The translations under genes and the position numbers were made by a program. The notes below the pieces were generated by a model. The model ran no database searches and had not been told where the DNA came from. It saw only the letters and a list, made by a program, of their open reading frames with translations. Positions 1 to 12,369 of a DNA stretch of 53,866 nucleotides are shown piece by piece; the stretch's first letter is position 1; the number at the start of each line of letters is the position of its first letter. Origin of the DNA: Gryganskiella cystojenkinii (taxonomy: Eukaryota > Mortierellomycota > Mortierellomycetes > Mortierellales > Mortierellaceae); assembly GCA_015852425.1 (NCBI GenBank), contig JAAAIG010000163.1, positions 1,711 through 55,576 of the forward strand, in the 5' to 3' direction.

Positions 1-310
1 TTTGCGCACGCAGACACTGTGCACTGAGGTGACAAGGAGGAGCGCTGAAGGAAGGACGAAATAAAACGAGAAGTGACAAAACAGAGATCCAAAAAATACA
101 GAGCAAGAGCACAATCGACGACAATCAATCCTCCGTCTAAATGCATCCCCTTGAAAAACAAGAAAAGAATGGAGAAAGGCGGCACAGGGACAAAAGGAGA
201 GCAAACCGGCCAAGGGGCTTCTCTTTCTCTTGGGTTCATTTCCTCCGTCCAAATGACCCAGAAGTATTAAACGTTAACGGCCGCCCTCTTTTATTTTTCT
301 TCCCGTGTAG
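1..310 (+). other. Intron and unassigned 5' part of RasGEF A at the left edge
   Basis: No convincing exon is visible here. The stretch ends in a pyrimidine-rich acceptor (GTGTAG at 305-310) directly before the WW-domain exon. In paralogue B an SH3-coding exon precedes the WW exon, so the matching exon of A probably lies left of the window. Short open frames here are low complexity and were not called. Confidence 0.55.
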
Positions 311-3300
311 GCTGCTGACGACCTCTGGCTTCCACAGACCACCCCCGATGGTCAAGTCTTTTATTATAACCAGCGCACTCAAGAGTCCAGTTGGACTATC
401 CCCGACCCAGAGGACCGTGCCAGCACTCTGAGCGTGGGTACCGCTGATACTGCCGGTGGACAGGAAGCCAACGGCAAGAAAGGTTGGTCGTCCGTGCGAG
501 AGTCGACCCAGAATGGCAACGGATGGTACAACTCTGAGGCCGAAGACGACGATCAGGATCAAGACCAGGACCAGGATCAGGACGCTCAAGAACAACAGCA
601 ACAACAAAATGGCCAGGGACGTCTCTCCCGTGCCTCCAGCACTCACTCTTCTGCCAACACGGCCAACAACACTCTCAATGGCAATGCCAATGGCAAGGTG
701 AGTTTCCCCTTCTTTCAGCTGTTTTCGTCTGGAAAGTGGCAACAGGAGTCTAGACTGACGAGATCGATCGTGAAGATACGGAGAATGGATATACCTCAGC
801 GGTGATAAAGGCAAATCGACGGACGACCATTTTTTTTTTGGCACTCAGCTGTGTCTTGTCAACTCGTCGGTCTTTTTTTCTTTCTTTGCACTGTGCACTG
901 TGCTGTCCAGCTGCACTGCACTCTCCACACAATAAATAATGCGATGCACGACACCACCTCTAGTACATAGAATATATACTCTTATAACTATTAGTACTAC
1001 CTCTCTTCGTAATATTAACGTACCTCCTTCACTCTTGTATTCTTCATCACCGCCTAGGCCTTTGCTGACAATGCCAGCACAACCGGCTCATCTACAGATC
1101 CAGCCCAGACCCTGGCCACGGTTCGCAAACCTTCCGGATTAGCTCCAGGAATGCCCCAAGAATCCGTCGAGGGCCTTCCTCCACTTCCTCAATTGCCTAA
1201 CCCTTTTGATCCAGAGCCCACTTGGGATTCGCTCTCGGATCACACCTCTGCTGCGATTGACAATTTGCTCTCATCCGCCGAGAAGGGCCATAAACCTTAT
1301 TACTTGATCCAGTCCTCAATCGTGGTCGAGGCCATTCGAGTGATGCTTTATGCCTCTGGAACCGTTGACAAGGATGCCTCGATTATGCGACAACACCGTG
1401 GATTGAAACTCCATCACCGTCAGATCATGGCTGCACTTTCCAAGTTGGTCCTCTCGGCCAAGATGGCCTCGGGTGTATGGCCTGCCCCTGATTCTGTCGC
1501 AAAGCTGCAAGCCGACGCAAAGGAGGTCCGTGTTGCTGCCCAAAATTATGTCTCGACGGCGATGACGGCCGAGATCCCCGTTCATCAGGTCGACGCTCGT
1601 CTTGTGACTGATGTCAAGAGTCCTCTCAAGGCCAAAGCCTCTGCCCGTACTCTCGACCGAGCGCTCTCTAATGCATCACTTCGCAGTGACGGAAGCCAAC
1701 CTACCGCCGACCAACGTAAGGTCTTTGGATCACAGATGAACAGTCAGAGCATTCTCAGTCAGCTGGACTATTACGCCAAGAGTGCCTCCAAGGCCCTCAA
1801 CGTTTTGGCGATGCAGATTGAAAAGATTATCGAGAACCCATCGCCGGCACTTCGTCACAGCAATGCCCACGGAGTCTCATCTGCAAACCCGATCATGAAC
1901 TCTGCTCAGTCGGCTCAGCTGGTCACACAAGCACGACAGACCATCTCCCAGTTGGGTTCTCTGTTGACCTTGGTCTCGGATTTCTACACCTCGGCTCAAC
2001 AAGAACAACCCAACATTCCCGAGAAATACCTTGCGGATGTCCGGGCGTCGAAGCAGGCTCTTCATGGTACCTCTGCTTCCCTTGTCATGGCCATCCAGTC
2101 AGCGACGGATCTATTGGCGGTGGGCCAAACTTTGGACTTGGCTCTCAGCACGACCATGGCGACGGACAAAGCAGCTCAGAGCTTGGTTCAAGCGGCTCGT
2201 ACCTTGGTGCAGGAGAAGGATGCCGCAGATGCAAACACCGTGGTGAACAGCAGACCCCACCACGATCCCTATGGTCGCAAGCCCTCGATTGCTGCGGCCA
2301 TGATGGATCGCACACCAGAGGATGTTATGTACAACCATGATAATGACTCGGACATTGAGCCCGATCTGGCCCCACGTCCTAATCCTGCCACTGCCGCGAT
2401 GGCTCAACAACAGCGCAGTCGCTCCGATTCTCAACCGTCCATCTTTTCGGCCATTTCTGGTCAACAAACGCCCAGCACAGAATATTCAGGACGCGGCGGT
2501 TATCCTTTCCCAACCTCTCCCTCAGAATCGACTTTCTCGGGCGGGACTAGCAGCATAACTCAAAGCCGCTTCGACCCTCGTGCAAGGAGGATGATGGATG
2601 ATGGCGCGGGACGTGTGCCAGCCACAGTCTGGTTCCTCAACTATGACTACCCACAGAGCGACCTCGTCCTCAACGCTGAGGGTCAGGTTAAAGGTGGTAC
2701 TCTCCCTGCGCTGATCGAGCGGTTGACGTTGCATGATGGATTGGACTCAAACTTTATTGCCACCTTCCTGTTAACGTACCGATCGTTCACGACCACTAAG
2801 GATCTCTTTTCCTATCTGTTCCAGCGGTTCACGATTCAACCGCCAATGGGTCTCGATCCGGAAGAACTCGAGATCTGGACGGAAAAGAAGCTCACACCGA
2901 TCCGTCTTCGTGTTTTCAATATTATCAAGTCATGGCTGGAGAACTACTTTTTGGAGGATGAGGCCGATGATCGCGAAGCCTTGGCGATGATCAAGGATTT
3001 CTCTGGATCTGCAGCGATGAAGGACACAATGAGTTTTGCTGCTGTGCAATTGATCAAGTTGGTCGAGAAGCGTGAACAGTCTGAGGGAGCCTTTCGCAAG
3101 ATGGTTTTGAACTTGACGACCCAGGCGCCCGCACCAATCACGCCTCGTAATCTCAAAAAGATCAAGTTCTTGGAGTTGGATCCCTTGGAGTTTGCGCGTC
3201 AGCTTACAATCATGGAAGCAAATGTTTATAACAAGATTCGACCTGTCGAATGTCTGGCCAAGGCCTGGATGAGCGAGGATCCTGAGCTGGCAGCCAAGGC

Positions 3301-4172
3301 GGTGAACATCAAAAAGATGATCGAGACGAGTAACCTTTACGCCAATTGGATTAACGAGCTGGTCCTGAGTGAGAAGGAACTCAAGAAGCGCGTGCTCGTC
3401 ATTCGTCATTTGGTCTCGATTGCGGAGGTAATTATCTACCGCTTGTGTTGTAATGTCGGTGTGTATGCTATATGTTTTTTTATGAAGATTAACGAGACTA
3501 TATCTTTTGTGTGTTCTCTTTACAACAGAAATTGCAACAATTGAACAACTTTTCGATGCTCTCTGCTACTATGGCTGCATTGTCTCAGTCACCGATTCAT
3601 CGTTTGAAGCGCACATGGGAGCAAGTACCAACGAGAACAATGACTTCGTTTATGGATCTTCAAGTGCTCATGGGTGTGGCCAAGAACTGGGCAGAGTACC
3701 GCGAAGTGTTGCACTCGGTGAACCCTCCATGTGTCCCCTTTGTCGGCATGTATTTGACGGATCTGGTCATGATTCAGGACGGTAACGGTGATTTCTTGAA
3801 AAAGTCCAACCATTTGATCAACTTCTACAAGCGTGTCAAGACTGCCGAGGTGATTCGTGAGATTCAACAGTACCAGTCGGTGCCTTACTGTCTGACGACA
3901 GTTCCCGAGATCCAGGCTTTTATTCGCAGAGGATTGGATTGTACAAAGTCTGTCGTGGATTTGTATGATATGTCTTTGGCATTAGAGCCTCGGTAAGTCT
4001 CTCCTACGGACGACTTTTTTTTTTCTTGCAAAGCTTTATTCTTCTGTTAGGCTAACAATTTTCTCGTGTTGATCCACCCTCCCAATCATTTTTTGAAAAC
4101 TATAGCGACAAGATCACTTCTCCAAACACTGTTGAACATATCAACCAAGTCTTCCACGCCACTGGACTTTAA
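311..4172 (+). CDS. Ras guanine nucleotide exchange factor A (WW, RasGEF_N, RasGEF), 5' end missing
   Basis: Family members of the CDC25 type load GTP onto Ras at membranes. Four exons are visible: 311-697, 1058-3427, 3529-3992 and 4106-4172, giving 1095 residues after the left edge. In this numbering a WW domain spans about 3-32 (W6, Y18-Y19, W28, P31), followed by an Asp-Gln repeat and disordered linker. The main exon carries a conserved helical region from about residue 161, the RasGEF_N/REM module near 665-760 (motif VKGGTLPALIERL) and the catalytic CDC25 homology domain near 835-1090 (FARQLTIMEANVYNKI, then HRLKRTWEQVP and PCVPFVGMYLTDLVMI in the third exon). The end is compact: the last exon encodes a short tail closing in ATGL. 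An SH3 exon, present in paralogue B, is expected upstream outside the window. Splice phases all agree. Function is secure at family level; the target Ras is unknown. Confidence 0.93.
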
Positions 4173-4500
4173 AAAAGAAAAAAAGGAAAAATACATGAAA
4201 AACGAACATCTCCACACCTCACTGCTCACATTAAATACCAATATAAAACGCATCCTCTCTTTTTTCATCGCTCGTGCCCCATGCATCCTCTTGTTACTTT
4301 GTTTCTGGTGCTGTAGATCCTCATTCCTGTTAATGTAGAGTCCCGTGTCTTTTTTTCGTTTCGTAGGGTGGTGTGGGAGGTGTATCGTTTCATTTCGTGA
4401 TAAAGAAACAAAAAATGATTAAAGGAGGGAGGTAGATGAAAAGAGCAGAAGAAAAAACAAATTGATCCGGTGTGCTGTGCTCTCTTGACAAAGTGGTCGC
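4173..4500. other. Convergent intergenic region between RasGEF A and the THO1-like gene
   Basis: This holds the 3' ends of two convergent genes. It is A/T-rich with runs such as AAAAAAGAAAAAAAG just after the RasGEF A stop. I see no gene and no clear hairpin terminator, as expected for eukaryotic DNA. Confidence 0.6.
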
Positions 4501-5680
4501 TTATGCCTTGACTTTCTTAGAGGCTTCATCAGTCTAATAAAAACGAAGAAAGGAAACAAAAGTGGTATTAGTTACTGAAGTACATCCAACCTGCATAAGA
4601 ACAAGGTGTCTTGTGTCAACTTACAGAGGCACCAAACTTGGCAGCACGCTTGCGCTTCTTTTCTTCTTCGGCGGCATCCAAGGCATATAGGTTCTTGGCT
4701 GCGGCAGGTCCTTTGGCAGCGGGTGTTGTTGCTGATGATGATGATGAAGTAGTAGAGGTAGTAGGCTTGGCAACAGGGGCTGTGATTCCGAAGCGCTCCT
4801 GACGTTTGCTGAGAACATCGGCGGGAATCTATCGAGGCAGGAAGAGCAACAGGTAATCTTGGTCAGTATTTTTTGCTGTGCATACATGGTGATGATAAGC
4901 TCTTATCTTGAAATAAAGAGTGGAAACTGACACTTACAGATGCAGCAATGGAACTGGGTTTGGTGGGAAGAGTCTTGGATGTTGAAGATGAAGAGGCAGT
5001 CTTGGCGGCAGTCCCGGTAGCCTTGGCCAAGGAAGCAGTTGCGGAGGCAGTGACAGGGACACCGAAACGGGCGGCTCTCTCGATGGCCTTGTCTTGCTCC
5101 TTGAGAGGGATACCGAAACGAGCGGCACGATTCTTTCGCTTTTCGTGTTCGGCCTTTAATGTCTCTGCATCCTTGCCAGCGCCACCTTGGAAGTGAACAT
5201 CACCAACGGCTGATGAGGTCGTCGCCGCGGGCTTAACAACGGGAGTCGAGTCGGTAGGGACGGCCGTTGCTTTGGTGGCAGTGGTAGTGCTAGTGGCGGG
5301 CTCAGTTTTCTTGACCTCAGTTGTTGCAGAGGGAGTGGAAGTGGCTACGGGTGGCGCGGCTGAAGGATCAGCAGGGGGGGCGAGATCACTATGAAGGATA
5401 TCGAAAATTGGAATAAAAAAAGATGATCAGTAGATTGGATTTGTCAGTCAATGAATCCATTCCATTCCACATAAGCATAGATTTCATACTCGGCATCCTC
5501 CCAATCAAAGGCCTCGCCTGTTCCAGTGGTGGGACCACCGGCAGCAATAAGGGCCTCTTCCTCTGCCTTTTGATGGTCGAGCAGACGCGCGACGAGTTCC
5601 TCCTTTTTGCCGTTGACGGACAATCCAGCCAGCTGGAGTTGTTCCTTGAGTTCGTTGACCTTGAGTTTGCGTGGATCCAT
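4501..5680 (-). CDS. THO1: SAP-domain nuclear protein of the THO1/SARNP (CIP29) type
   Basis: THO1/SARNP proteins bind RNA and DNA and help couple transcription to mRNA export in the nucleus. Exons 5680-5490, 5388-4938, 4828-4625 and 4533-4501 splice in phase into 292 residues. The first exon encodes an N-terminal SAP domain (about 5-38; motif LKVNELKEQLQLAGLSVNGK), then an acidic stretch. The middle is Ala/Thr/Ser/Pro-rich. The diagnostic SARNP feature is a set of short arginine-rich repeats, seen here as RAARFGIP, RAARFGVP, RQERFGIT and RAAKFGAS, the last preceded by a basic KKRKR run. The gene sits on the minus strand between the two RasGEF paralogues. The first donor was set as GA|GTATGA because it keeps phase and avoids an in-frame stop. 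Family assignment is firm; the exact fungal orthologue is inferred. Confidence 0.9.
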
Positions 5681-6272
5681 GTTTTTTTCCTTTTTCTTAT
5701 TTCTTTCTTGGATTAAAAGTCGTTGCGGATGATGGAAAGCCGGGTTGAGATGAGAAAGGAGGGGATAGATTAATGGATTAATGGATGGAGTAAATTGATG
5801 AATGGATGAGGAAAAAAGAAGGATTCAAACGCGACTGATTGCAGGGTAAAGCAGGCATGTGACTGTTGTATTTACTCGCCCTTTTCTTTGCGTTTTTTTT
5901 GGTTCTCGTTGGGCCTCTCTTGCAGGATGAAAAATGATGATGATTGTATGGTGGATATTGTTACTTGAGCGTCTAATGATGATAGTACTTTGATTTATTA
6001 CAGGTGGCTGCAGCATGGTAGTAAATGCAAAGGTGAATGGTGAACAGTCGCGGCAAACGGAGCCAAGAGGGGAAAAAAAGAGAAAAAAAGACGAGGATAT
6101 AATGGGAGAGACAGAGAGAAAGCGCAAAAAGGTAAGGGTCAGTGTTCTGGGAATGCTTGCAAGGTGAGAGAAAAAAAAATGAATCGAAAATTTTCCAGTA
6201 TTTCCTTTTCTTTTTCTTTTGCGCATTCCATTGTGGAGGGGTATATCCAGATTTCGATGAGGAAAAGGGTTC
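5681..6272 (-). promoter_or_regulatory. 5' region of the THO1-like gene, also 3' flank of RasGEF B
   Basis: Read on the minus strand this stretch leads from the RasGEF B stop to the THO1-like start. It contains C/T-rich tracts on the coding strand, typical of fungal start regions, and several T/A runs. No additional gene and no specific factor site could be supported. Confidence 0.45.
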
Positions 6273-9200
6273 TTACAGAAATCCGGATTCTGAGAGTAAT
6301 CTTGTAATCTTGTCTTCTTCGCCTTCCCTATTTACACAAGATAAAAATCAGAGGCTCAGTTGAGTGAAATCTGTTTGCAGACATTTTTGGGAAACAAAGA
6401 CGACGGAAGACTTTTTTTTAAAATTACCTTGGTTCGATGGCTAAACTCATGTCAAAAAGATCCTTCTCGTCCTTAGAGTTGTCCAATCCCTTGCGAATAA
6501 ATGTCTGGATCTCTGGTACGGCCGTTAAACAGTAAGGAACAGCCTGGTACTGTTGAATCTCTCGAATTACTTCGGCCGTACTGACACGTTTAGCAAAATT
6601 GATATGATGCTCCGTCGATTTCAGAAAGTCTGTGTTGGCGTCCTGGATCATGACCAAGTGCGTGAGATAGACACCTACAAATGGAACACAAGGTGGGTTC
6701 GCATTATGAAGAGCAGCACGGTACGCGCCCCAGTTCTTGTTTGAGGATGTGACCGCGCGCAGCTTTTCAAACGAGTTGGAGAATCGAGACGGGACCTGTT
6801 CCCAAGTCCTCTTTAGACGATGGATAGGTGACTGATTCAGTGCTGCTGTCGTCGCTGAGAGCAAGCTAAAATTGTTGAGTTGCAGCAGTTTCTGTAGTAC
6901 GAAGCAAAAACAGATCGAGTAGGCGTAAGAGGAGCTATCAAGAAAGATCAGAGCAACCACAAAATTTTCGTCATTGATAACAACAAAGAAATAATTACCT
7001 CCGCAATCGCGATGATCTGACGGATGATCATGGCTCGCTTCTTGACATCGATCTCACTAAGAACGATCTCATTGATCCAGTTCGAGTACAAATTCGTGGT
7101 CGATATCATCTTTTTGATGTTGATCGCTTTGGCCACCAACTCGGGATCTTCACTCATCCACGCTTTAGCTAAACACTCGATTGGCTTGATTTTGTTGTAG
7201 TTTGTCGCTTCCATGATCGTCAACTGTCGCGCAAACTCTAGTGCGTCCAGGTCTATGAACCGGATGCGCTTCAAGTTTCGGGGTGTGATCGGTTGTGGTG
7301 CCTGGGTTGACAGGTTAAGGATCATCTTGCGGAACGAGACATCCGAGTTCTCACGCTTTTCCACAAGTTTGATCAACTGAACCGCTGGGAAGCTCATCGA
7401 CTCGCGCATAAGACCGGATTCTGAAAATTGTTTGATCTTTTGCAGAACCTGTTGGTCCTCGGGGTCATCCTCCAGGAAATAACTCTCGAGCCAGGACTTG
7501 ATAATGTTAAAGACGCGAAGGCGAATCGGTGTCAACTTGTTTTCGGTCCAATTTGAGTGCTCAGCATTGGTCAGCCCGGGCGGCGGTTCGACCGTGAAGC
7601 GGCGGAACAAGAGCTCGAAGAACTCTTTGGTCGTGGCAAACGATCGGTACGTTAGCAAGAAGGTCGCCACAAAGTTCGAGTCCAAACTGTCGTGTATTGT
7701 CAACCGCTCCACTAACGCAGGCAGAGTACCGCCCTTAACCTGTCCCTCCACGTTGAACGTTATATCGTCGGTCGTGTAATCGTAACCGAGATACCAAGGT
7801 GCCTCGACAACCTTAGGCGCCGCCTTCGGTGCAGGGATCTCGTGCCCAAACAATTTTCGGAGTTTTGCACCCCTAAACACAGCCTTGTTGCTCAAGGGTA
7901 CCTTGGACTTGAAATCGATTGAGGGAGGTGTAACCTCCATGAGACTGGCTAGGTTCTGAACATCTTCATCCGAAAGTACTGTTTGATCTTCTGCCAGTTC
8001 GTAACGCTGAGTCAGTGTAGGCGATCGCGGAGAGGATGAGTGTTGGTACTGGTGCTGGTACTGGAAGCGGTTAATGACCTCCGGGGATACGGTCGACGTT
8101 GGACCCGAGAATGAAGAGTCGGATGCAATCGATGATGGTCTCGATTCCGAACGCCGGGAAGTGCCTCTGTGAGTCGAGTCTTGGTCCATATCCGAGACCT
8201 CGCCACTCTTTCCTACTTGCACACGGAGATACTCCGAACCGGATATCGTGCTCGCGGGACCGACCAGGGTTGAGGAACTTGATTCGGACATGACACGCAG
8301 ACTCCTCACACGCGCATCGGCCTCGTCGTTTTCTGCCGCCAATGACCTAGCAGCGCTGGAGATATCTGCCACGGAGCGCTCTGTCATTTGACTCGCATCT
8401 AGGGCAGACTCCAAAGTCGCCGTCGTGGCTTTGGGATCCGTCGCGAGTTGAATACCCATCATCAATGCCGCCATGCTATTGTACAGAGCCTGCCTGGACA
8501 CTCGTACGTCCAGAAAGAGGTGATCCTTGATCGAGGGATGAGCACTGAGGACGACTCCATAATACTCGCCGACTAGTGTCAAAAGGGATCCGATCTGAGA
8601 GATGGTTTGGTGACATTGCGTTACCAGCTGAGAGGACTGTGAAGAGTTCATAATAGACCAGGCTCGGAGACTATCGCCTGGACGATGGTTCCTTGGAGGC
8701 GAGTTCTGCGCCGCCTCCAAGACTTTGTCAATCTGTAATGACAAGAGCGCGATTGCTTTGCTTGCACTCTTGGAGTAGTAGTCCAATTGTGTCTGCAATC
8801 CAGTGGATCCCACTGACCGCCTCTGGAAAGCCTTGTTATTATTTTTGGAGCTACTGATGTTGTTGTTGTTGAGGGTACTGGCACTTTCAATCGAAGAGGA
8901 GCCTTTTGACGAATTTGAAATCGTCCTACTGAGCTTCCTAACCGATCGAGCCTCTGTCGGTGCCTCGGAATCTTGGATTAACTTGCCATCAACCTCATGT
9001 ACCTTGACACCAACACTCTGGGCTGTGGTAATGAACTGGTGGACCGAGAGTGCGACATCATCTGCATCGGATCGCATCTTTGTAACAGCACCCTCTGCAG
9101 GCCAGACACTCGAGGCCATCTTCGCGGAGAGAACCAGTCTCGAGAGCGCGGCCATGATCTGTCGATGGTGACCCTTGAGATGGCGATGCAGCTGAATCGG

Positions 9201-11882
9201 AGCCGAGTCCTTGTCGATCGTGCCCGAGGCATAAAACATGACGCGAATGGATTGAACAACTTGGGCAGCCTGGGTCTGATAGTAGGGCTTGTAACCATTT
9301 TCGGCTGATTGGATCAGATTATGAATCGTTCCGGAGGTATATTCGGCCAAGGAAACCCAGGTTGGCTCGGACTCGAAAGGATTTGGAACCTGTGGCATCG
9401 GTGGCATGCCTTGAAGATTATCTGTGGAGGATGCGATAGAACATGTTCCATTCGAAGGTTTCCGGACACCGGGTGACTGGGGTGGCTGGTTCGTGCCCAA
9501 GGTTGGACCGTCTTGACTTATTGGTGAACCAGCACGCGTCTACGATAAGAATTGAAAACAACATGGTCCGACCATCTGGTATGTTAGAAGTGGATACGGT
9601 GGTTTCGACGCATCAATAAGAGCTGGAGTGAGTGAAGAGAGCAGGTGGGAGTGTTGGGACAAGGGAGGGCACGGAGTCACATCTGTGCGGGAAAGAAAGT
9701 CGATTGTCTGCATGTGCAGAAAGAGCATCGACCAACAACGGGATAAAAAAACTCAGCTGCAACAGAAAAAAAAAGTTTCGAGCCAAAAGAAATGCTCTCA
9801 ACTAACAAGTCCTGTCCAACTGTGACCAGGTCCAGGCCCTTAGTGTTCAACCGTCTTCAACCAAAGGATGGAGCGACGGGTAAGGAATAGACAGGTTTGT
9901 GGTTCCAAGTGCTTAGGTCACTCTGAGCCCCTGCGTACATAATTGTGGCTCTTCGTCCTCTTTATCTTGAGCACCCAGCGTCGTGAATAAAGAAGGGCAT
10001 GATGACTTTGCATAGTTCGATAAAGTGAAAATAAAACGACTCTTACCGGAAGTGTGGCCGCCTGCCAGGAGTTTGGTCTAGTGGATCCACCTCGGCTGTC
10101 TGTCTCTGCGAGTTCGTTCATGTGGGCATAATTCCGAGAGCTATTGACACTGGTGGAGCTGAAACGACCGAGATTGCTGTTGACGCTGGTACTGCTGGCA
10201 CGACCCAGATGACTGTTGACACTGGTAGAGCTTGCGCGACCTAGATTACCGTTGCCGTTACCGCTGTTGCCATTGTTGTTACTGTTGTTGTTGCTGGTGG
10301 AGGGGATGTTGACCTTGCTGGCACTGTTGTTGTGGCTTTGTGGTAATGTGACGCTGCTGGTGCTCAGTCCGTACTTTGCTTGAGCTGGGAAAGGGGAGCG
10401 GAATCACAGGAATAGACCAGATACCCATTTGCCCAATGACAGACGAGAAGGTGGAGAGAGAAAGGTTGCGAGAGAATGTGAGCAATTGAATACTGTAGTC
10501 TGAACTCAACGTCGATGATGTGGTCCGAACGAGTTGCCTGATAAACAAGCATGGCCCGTTTGCCAAAATGACACAAAAAAAAAAGGTAAAAAGGGAACAG
10601 GAAACATAGATAAATGTGCCATCAACAGAACAAACCCGAATGGAACGATGTTCATGAACGAGAGCGGGAGCAAAAAACTCCAGTTGTTCTCCTTCTCCGT
10701 CTGAACAAGCGGAGATCGACTCCCTCCCCTCCTCCCCCGAAAGCAAAAACAAAAATCATCTCTGTGCGACTATCCCGTTTGCAGGTCCGTCTGTGAAGAG
10801 AGAAAGTGAAGAGGGAAGAAAGGAAAGGGAAGGGAAAAAGAAAAAGGTAAAAATAATATTAAAAAAACTTACGGGTTGCCGAAGCCGAGGCGGAAGATGA
10901 AGAGACAGGCGTGGGAATGGTCCAGGAGGAATCGCCTGTCCGGGTATTAAAGTAGTAGAGCTGTCCGTCATTTGTTGTCTGGGGAAGCCAAAGGTCGTCC
11001 TTAATCTGTTTTTGAACGAAGAGCAGGAGGGCAAGTATGCAGCATATCAGGATTAGACTCCATTGGACTTTTTTTGGCACCGTTTGTCCGAGGTTCGACA
11101 GATGTAAAGAATGGATGACTCTCAACCGCCCTCCCTCATTTTTTGTTCAGTTGGATATGCGTTTAAACAAGGGTAGGGATGTGGGTTTGTGGATTAGAAG
11201 TTTGTACACTGACGGCGTGAGCAAACTCCACAAAAGTAAGAGAGAACAAGTGAGGGGCGAAAGATAGGAGGTTTGCAAAGGGAGGACTGAGAATCGAAAT
11301 AGTATAACAGCATAGTCGTAGCATCTAAAAAAAAAAAAAAGTACTGACCGTGTCGATATCCGCGTCCGAGGAAGAAGAATCTGAATCGCTTGCTTGTTGA
11401 CGAGGACTTTGTTGGTCCTGCTGCTGGCGCTGTTGTTGTGGGTGATTGATGTCGTCGTCTTCATCGTCTTCATCGTCCTCTTGTTGGTTGAGATTGTTGT
11501 TGTTGTTGTTGTCACTGGCATCGTCCTCGTCCTCAAGATCAATGTCGGCCTGTGTGATCTCTTCAACAAAATTTGACGGGAACCAGCCTCGGTGCTCACG
11601 ACAGAAGCCATACCACCAACCAGACTCGAGTTGAGCCACGACCTGGATCAGATCATCCTTTTCAAAGGACAGTGCTGCAGCAGCCGCGGCCGGGTCCTGA
11701 GATTGGTATGGATAAAGGGCACGGACGACGATAAAGGGGTCCGTCTCAAGTGAAGGCGGTTGAGGAGGCCCCAGTTCGGTATTGTTGGTATGATTGATAC
11801 GGCTCTTGTTGTTGGAGGAGAGAGCAGAGGAGGAATTGGGCAGAAGGTCGTGTTGTTGAACTTGGGAAAGAGGTTGCGCCAT
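6273..11882 (-). CDS. Ras guanine nucleotide exchange factor B (SH3, WW, RasGEF_N, RasGEF)
   Basis: This is a complete CDC25-family RasGEF of 1354 residues. Exons are 11882-11349, 11005-10873, 10384-10047, 9539-6999, 6891-6428 and 6327-6273, all phase-consistent. An SH3 domain lies at about 50-108 (ALYPYQ, SGWWYGF, GWFPSNFVEE), followed by an Asp/Gln-rich linker. The WW domain is at about 181-210 (W184, Y195-Y196, W206). The third exon encodes a disordered region with a tandem 12-residue repeat. RasGEF_N is near 925-1040 (VKGGTLPALVERLTIHD) and the catalytic domain near 1105-1345 (EFARQLTIMEATNYNKIKP; HRLKRTWEQVP). The donor after the IAIAE motif and the final phase-2 intron after EPR sit exactly where they do in paralogue A, showing common descent. 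SH3 and WW modules suggest binding to proline-rich partners. The intended Ras is not identifiable from sequence. Confidence 0.95.
9540..10046 (-). other. Intron 3 of RasGEF B
   Basis: This 507-base intron separates the repeat-coding exon from the main exon. It has a GTAAGA donor and a CGTAG acceptor read on the minus strand. It contains one GCGGGAAA octamer near 9687-9694 but no coding exon that I can support. Confidence 0.75.
10140..10247 (-). repeat. Three tandem 36-base repeats encoding NLGRASSTSVNS-type units
   Basis: Inside exon 3 of RasGEF B, three adjacent 36-base units encode 12-residue copies: NLGRASSTSVNS, HLGRASSTSVNS and NLGRFSSTSVNS. Synonymous differences between units show that the repeat is not freshly expanded. 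Each copy holds an R-x-S-S motif resembling a basophilic kinase (PKA-like) site. The regulatory meaning is inference. Confidence 0.85.
10385..10872 (-). other. Intron 2 of RasGEF B
   Basis: This is a 488-base intron between the WW exon and the repeat exon, with a GTAAGT donor and a TTTCCCAG acceptor on the minus strand. The phase-1 join restores a proline codon. Long open frames across it are extensions of shadow reading frames. Confidence 0.75.
11006..11348 (-). other. Intron 1 of RasGEF B
   Basis: This 343-base intron lies between the SH3 exon and the WW exon. The donor is ACG|GTCAGT and the acceptor AAACAG|ATT. A run of about 14 A residues near 11326-11340 lies just downstream of the donor on the minus strand. 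Nothing else was recognised. Confidence 0.7.
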
Positions 11883-12369
11883 ATGAGAAGGAAATAATGG
11901 TAAGTATTAAGTGTTATAGGCCGAGGGGAGGTGGGGTATGTTGATGAGACAATGTCTAAAATAATAGTAGTAAAAGTCGCGTTTTTTTTTTCTGGGATGA
12001 TAAAAAAGAAAGGTACTATTTGCGAGGTAGATGATGATGAATAGAACACATGAAATGGACACAAAGGAAAAACAGAGGCAAAGAAAAAGAGATGGAGAGC
12101 AGTGGGAGCAGGGGAGGGATGATGAGAAGAGGGAGAAGGAGAGTTGATGACAGAAGAGAAGGATGACACAGACAACAGAGAGCAATGATGGGAAAAAAAT
12201 AAGGGCGAGGACAGAAAGTCTGTCTTCTTGTTCACTGTTGGAGTGAACTCTGAATCACATGACTGTTTGCAGCAGACGATGGGGTGGAGGGGGGAGGGGG
12301 TAACTTTTTCGTCCTTCCCATTCTCTCACTTTTCTTTTATTCTTCTTCACTTTTTCCACACCTTCAGCC
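11883..12369. promoter_or_regulatory. Shared divergent promoter region of RasGEF B and the GH31 gene
   Basis: The 487 bases between two divergent start codons must hold both promoters. Each strand shows pyrimidine-rich tracts approaching its own start, for example the T/C run at 12303-12365 before the GH31 ATG. I see no clear TATA box or defined operator. Co-regulation is possible but not shown. Confidence 0.5.

Noticed and set aside
236..844. 202-codon minus-strand open frame opposite the RasGEF A WW exon
   Set aside because: It is a shadow of the real plus-strand exon, with Leu/Val runs produced by the reverse complement of the Asp-Gln repeat.
2930..3409. 159-codon minus-strand open frame inside RasGEF A
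   Set aside because: It overlaps the conserved catalytic exon on the opposite strand, shows no motif and is explained by codon bias of the real gene.
10279..10752. 157-codon minus-strand frame overlapping RasGEF B exon 3
   Set aside because: It is in a different frame from the phase-consistent exon, begins in intron sequence and ends in a polyglutamine artefact of the CAA/CAG-type repeat.
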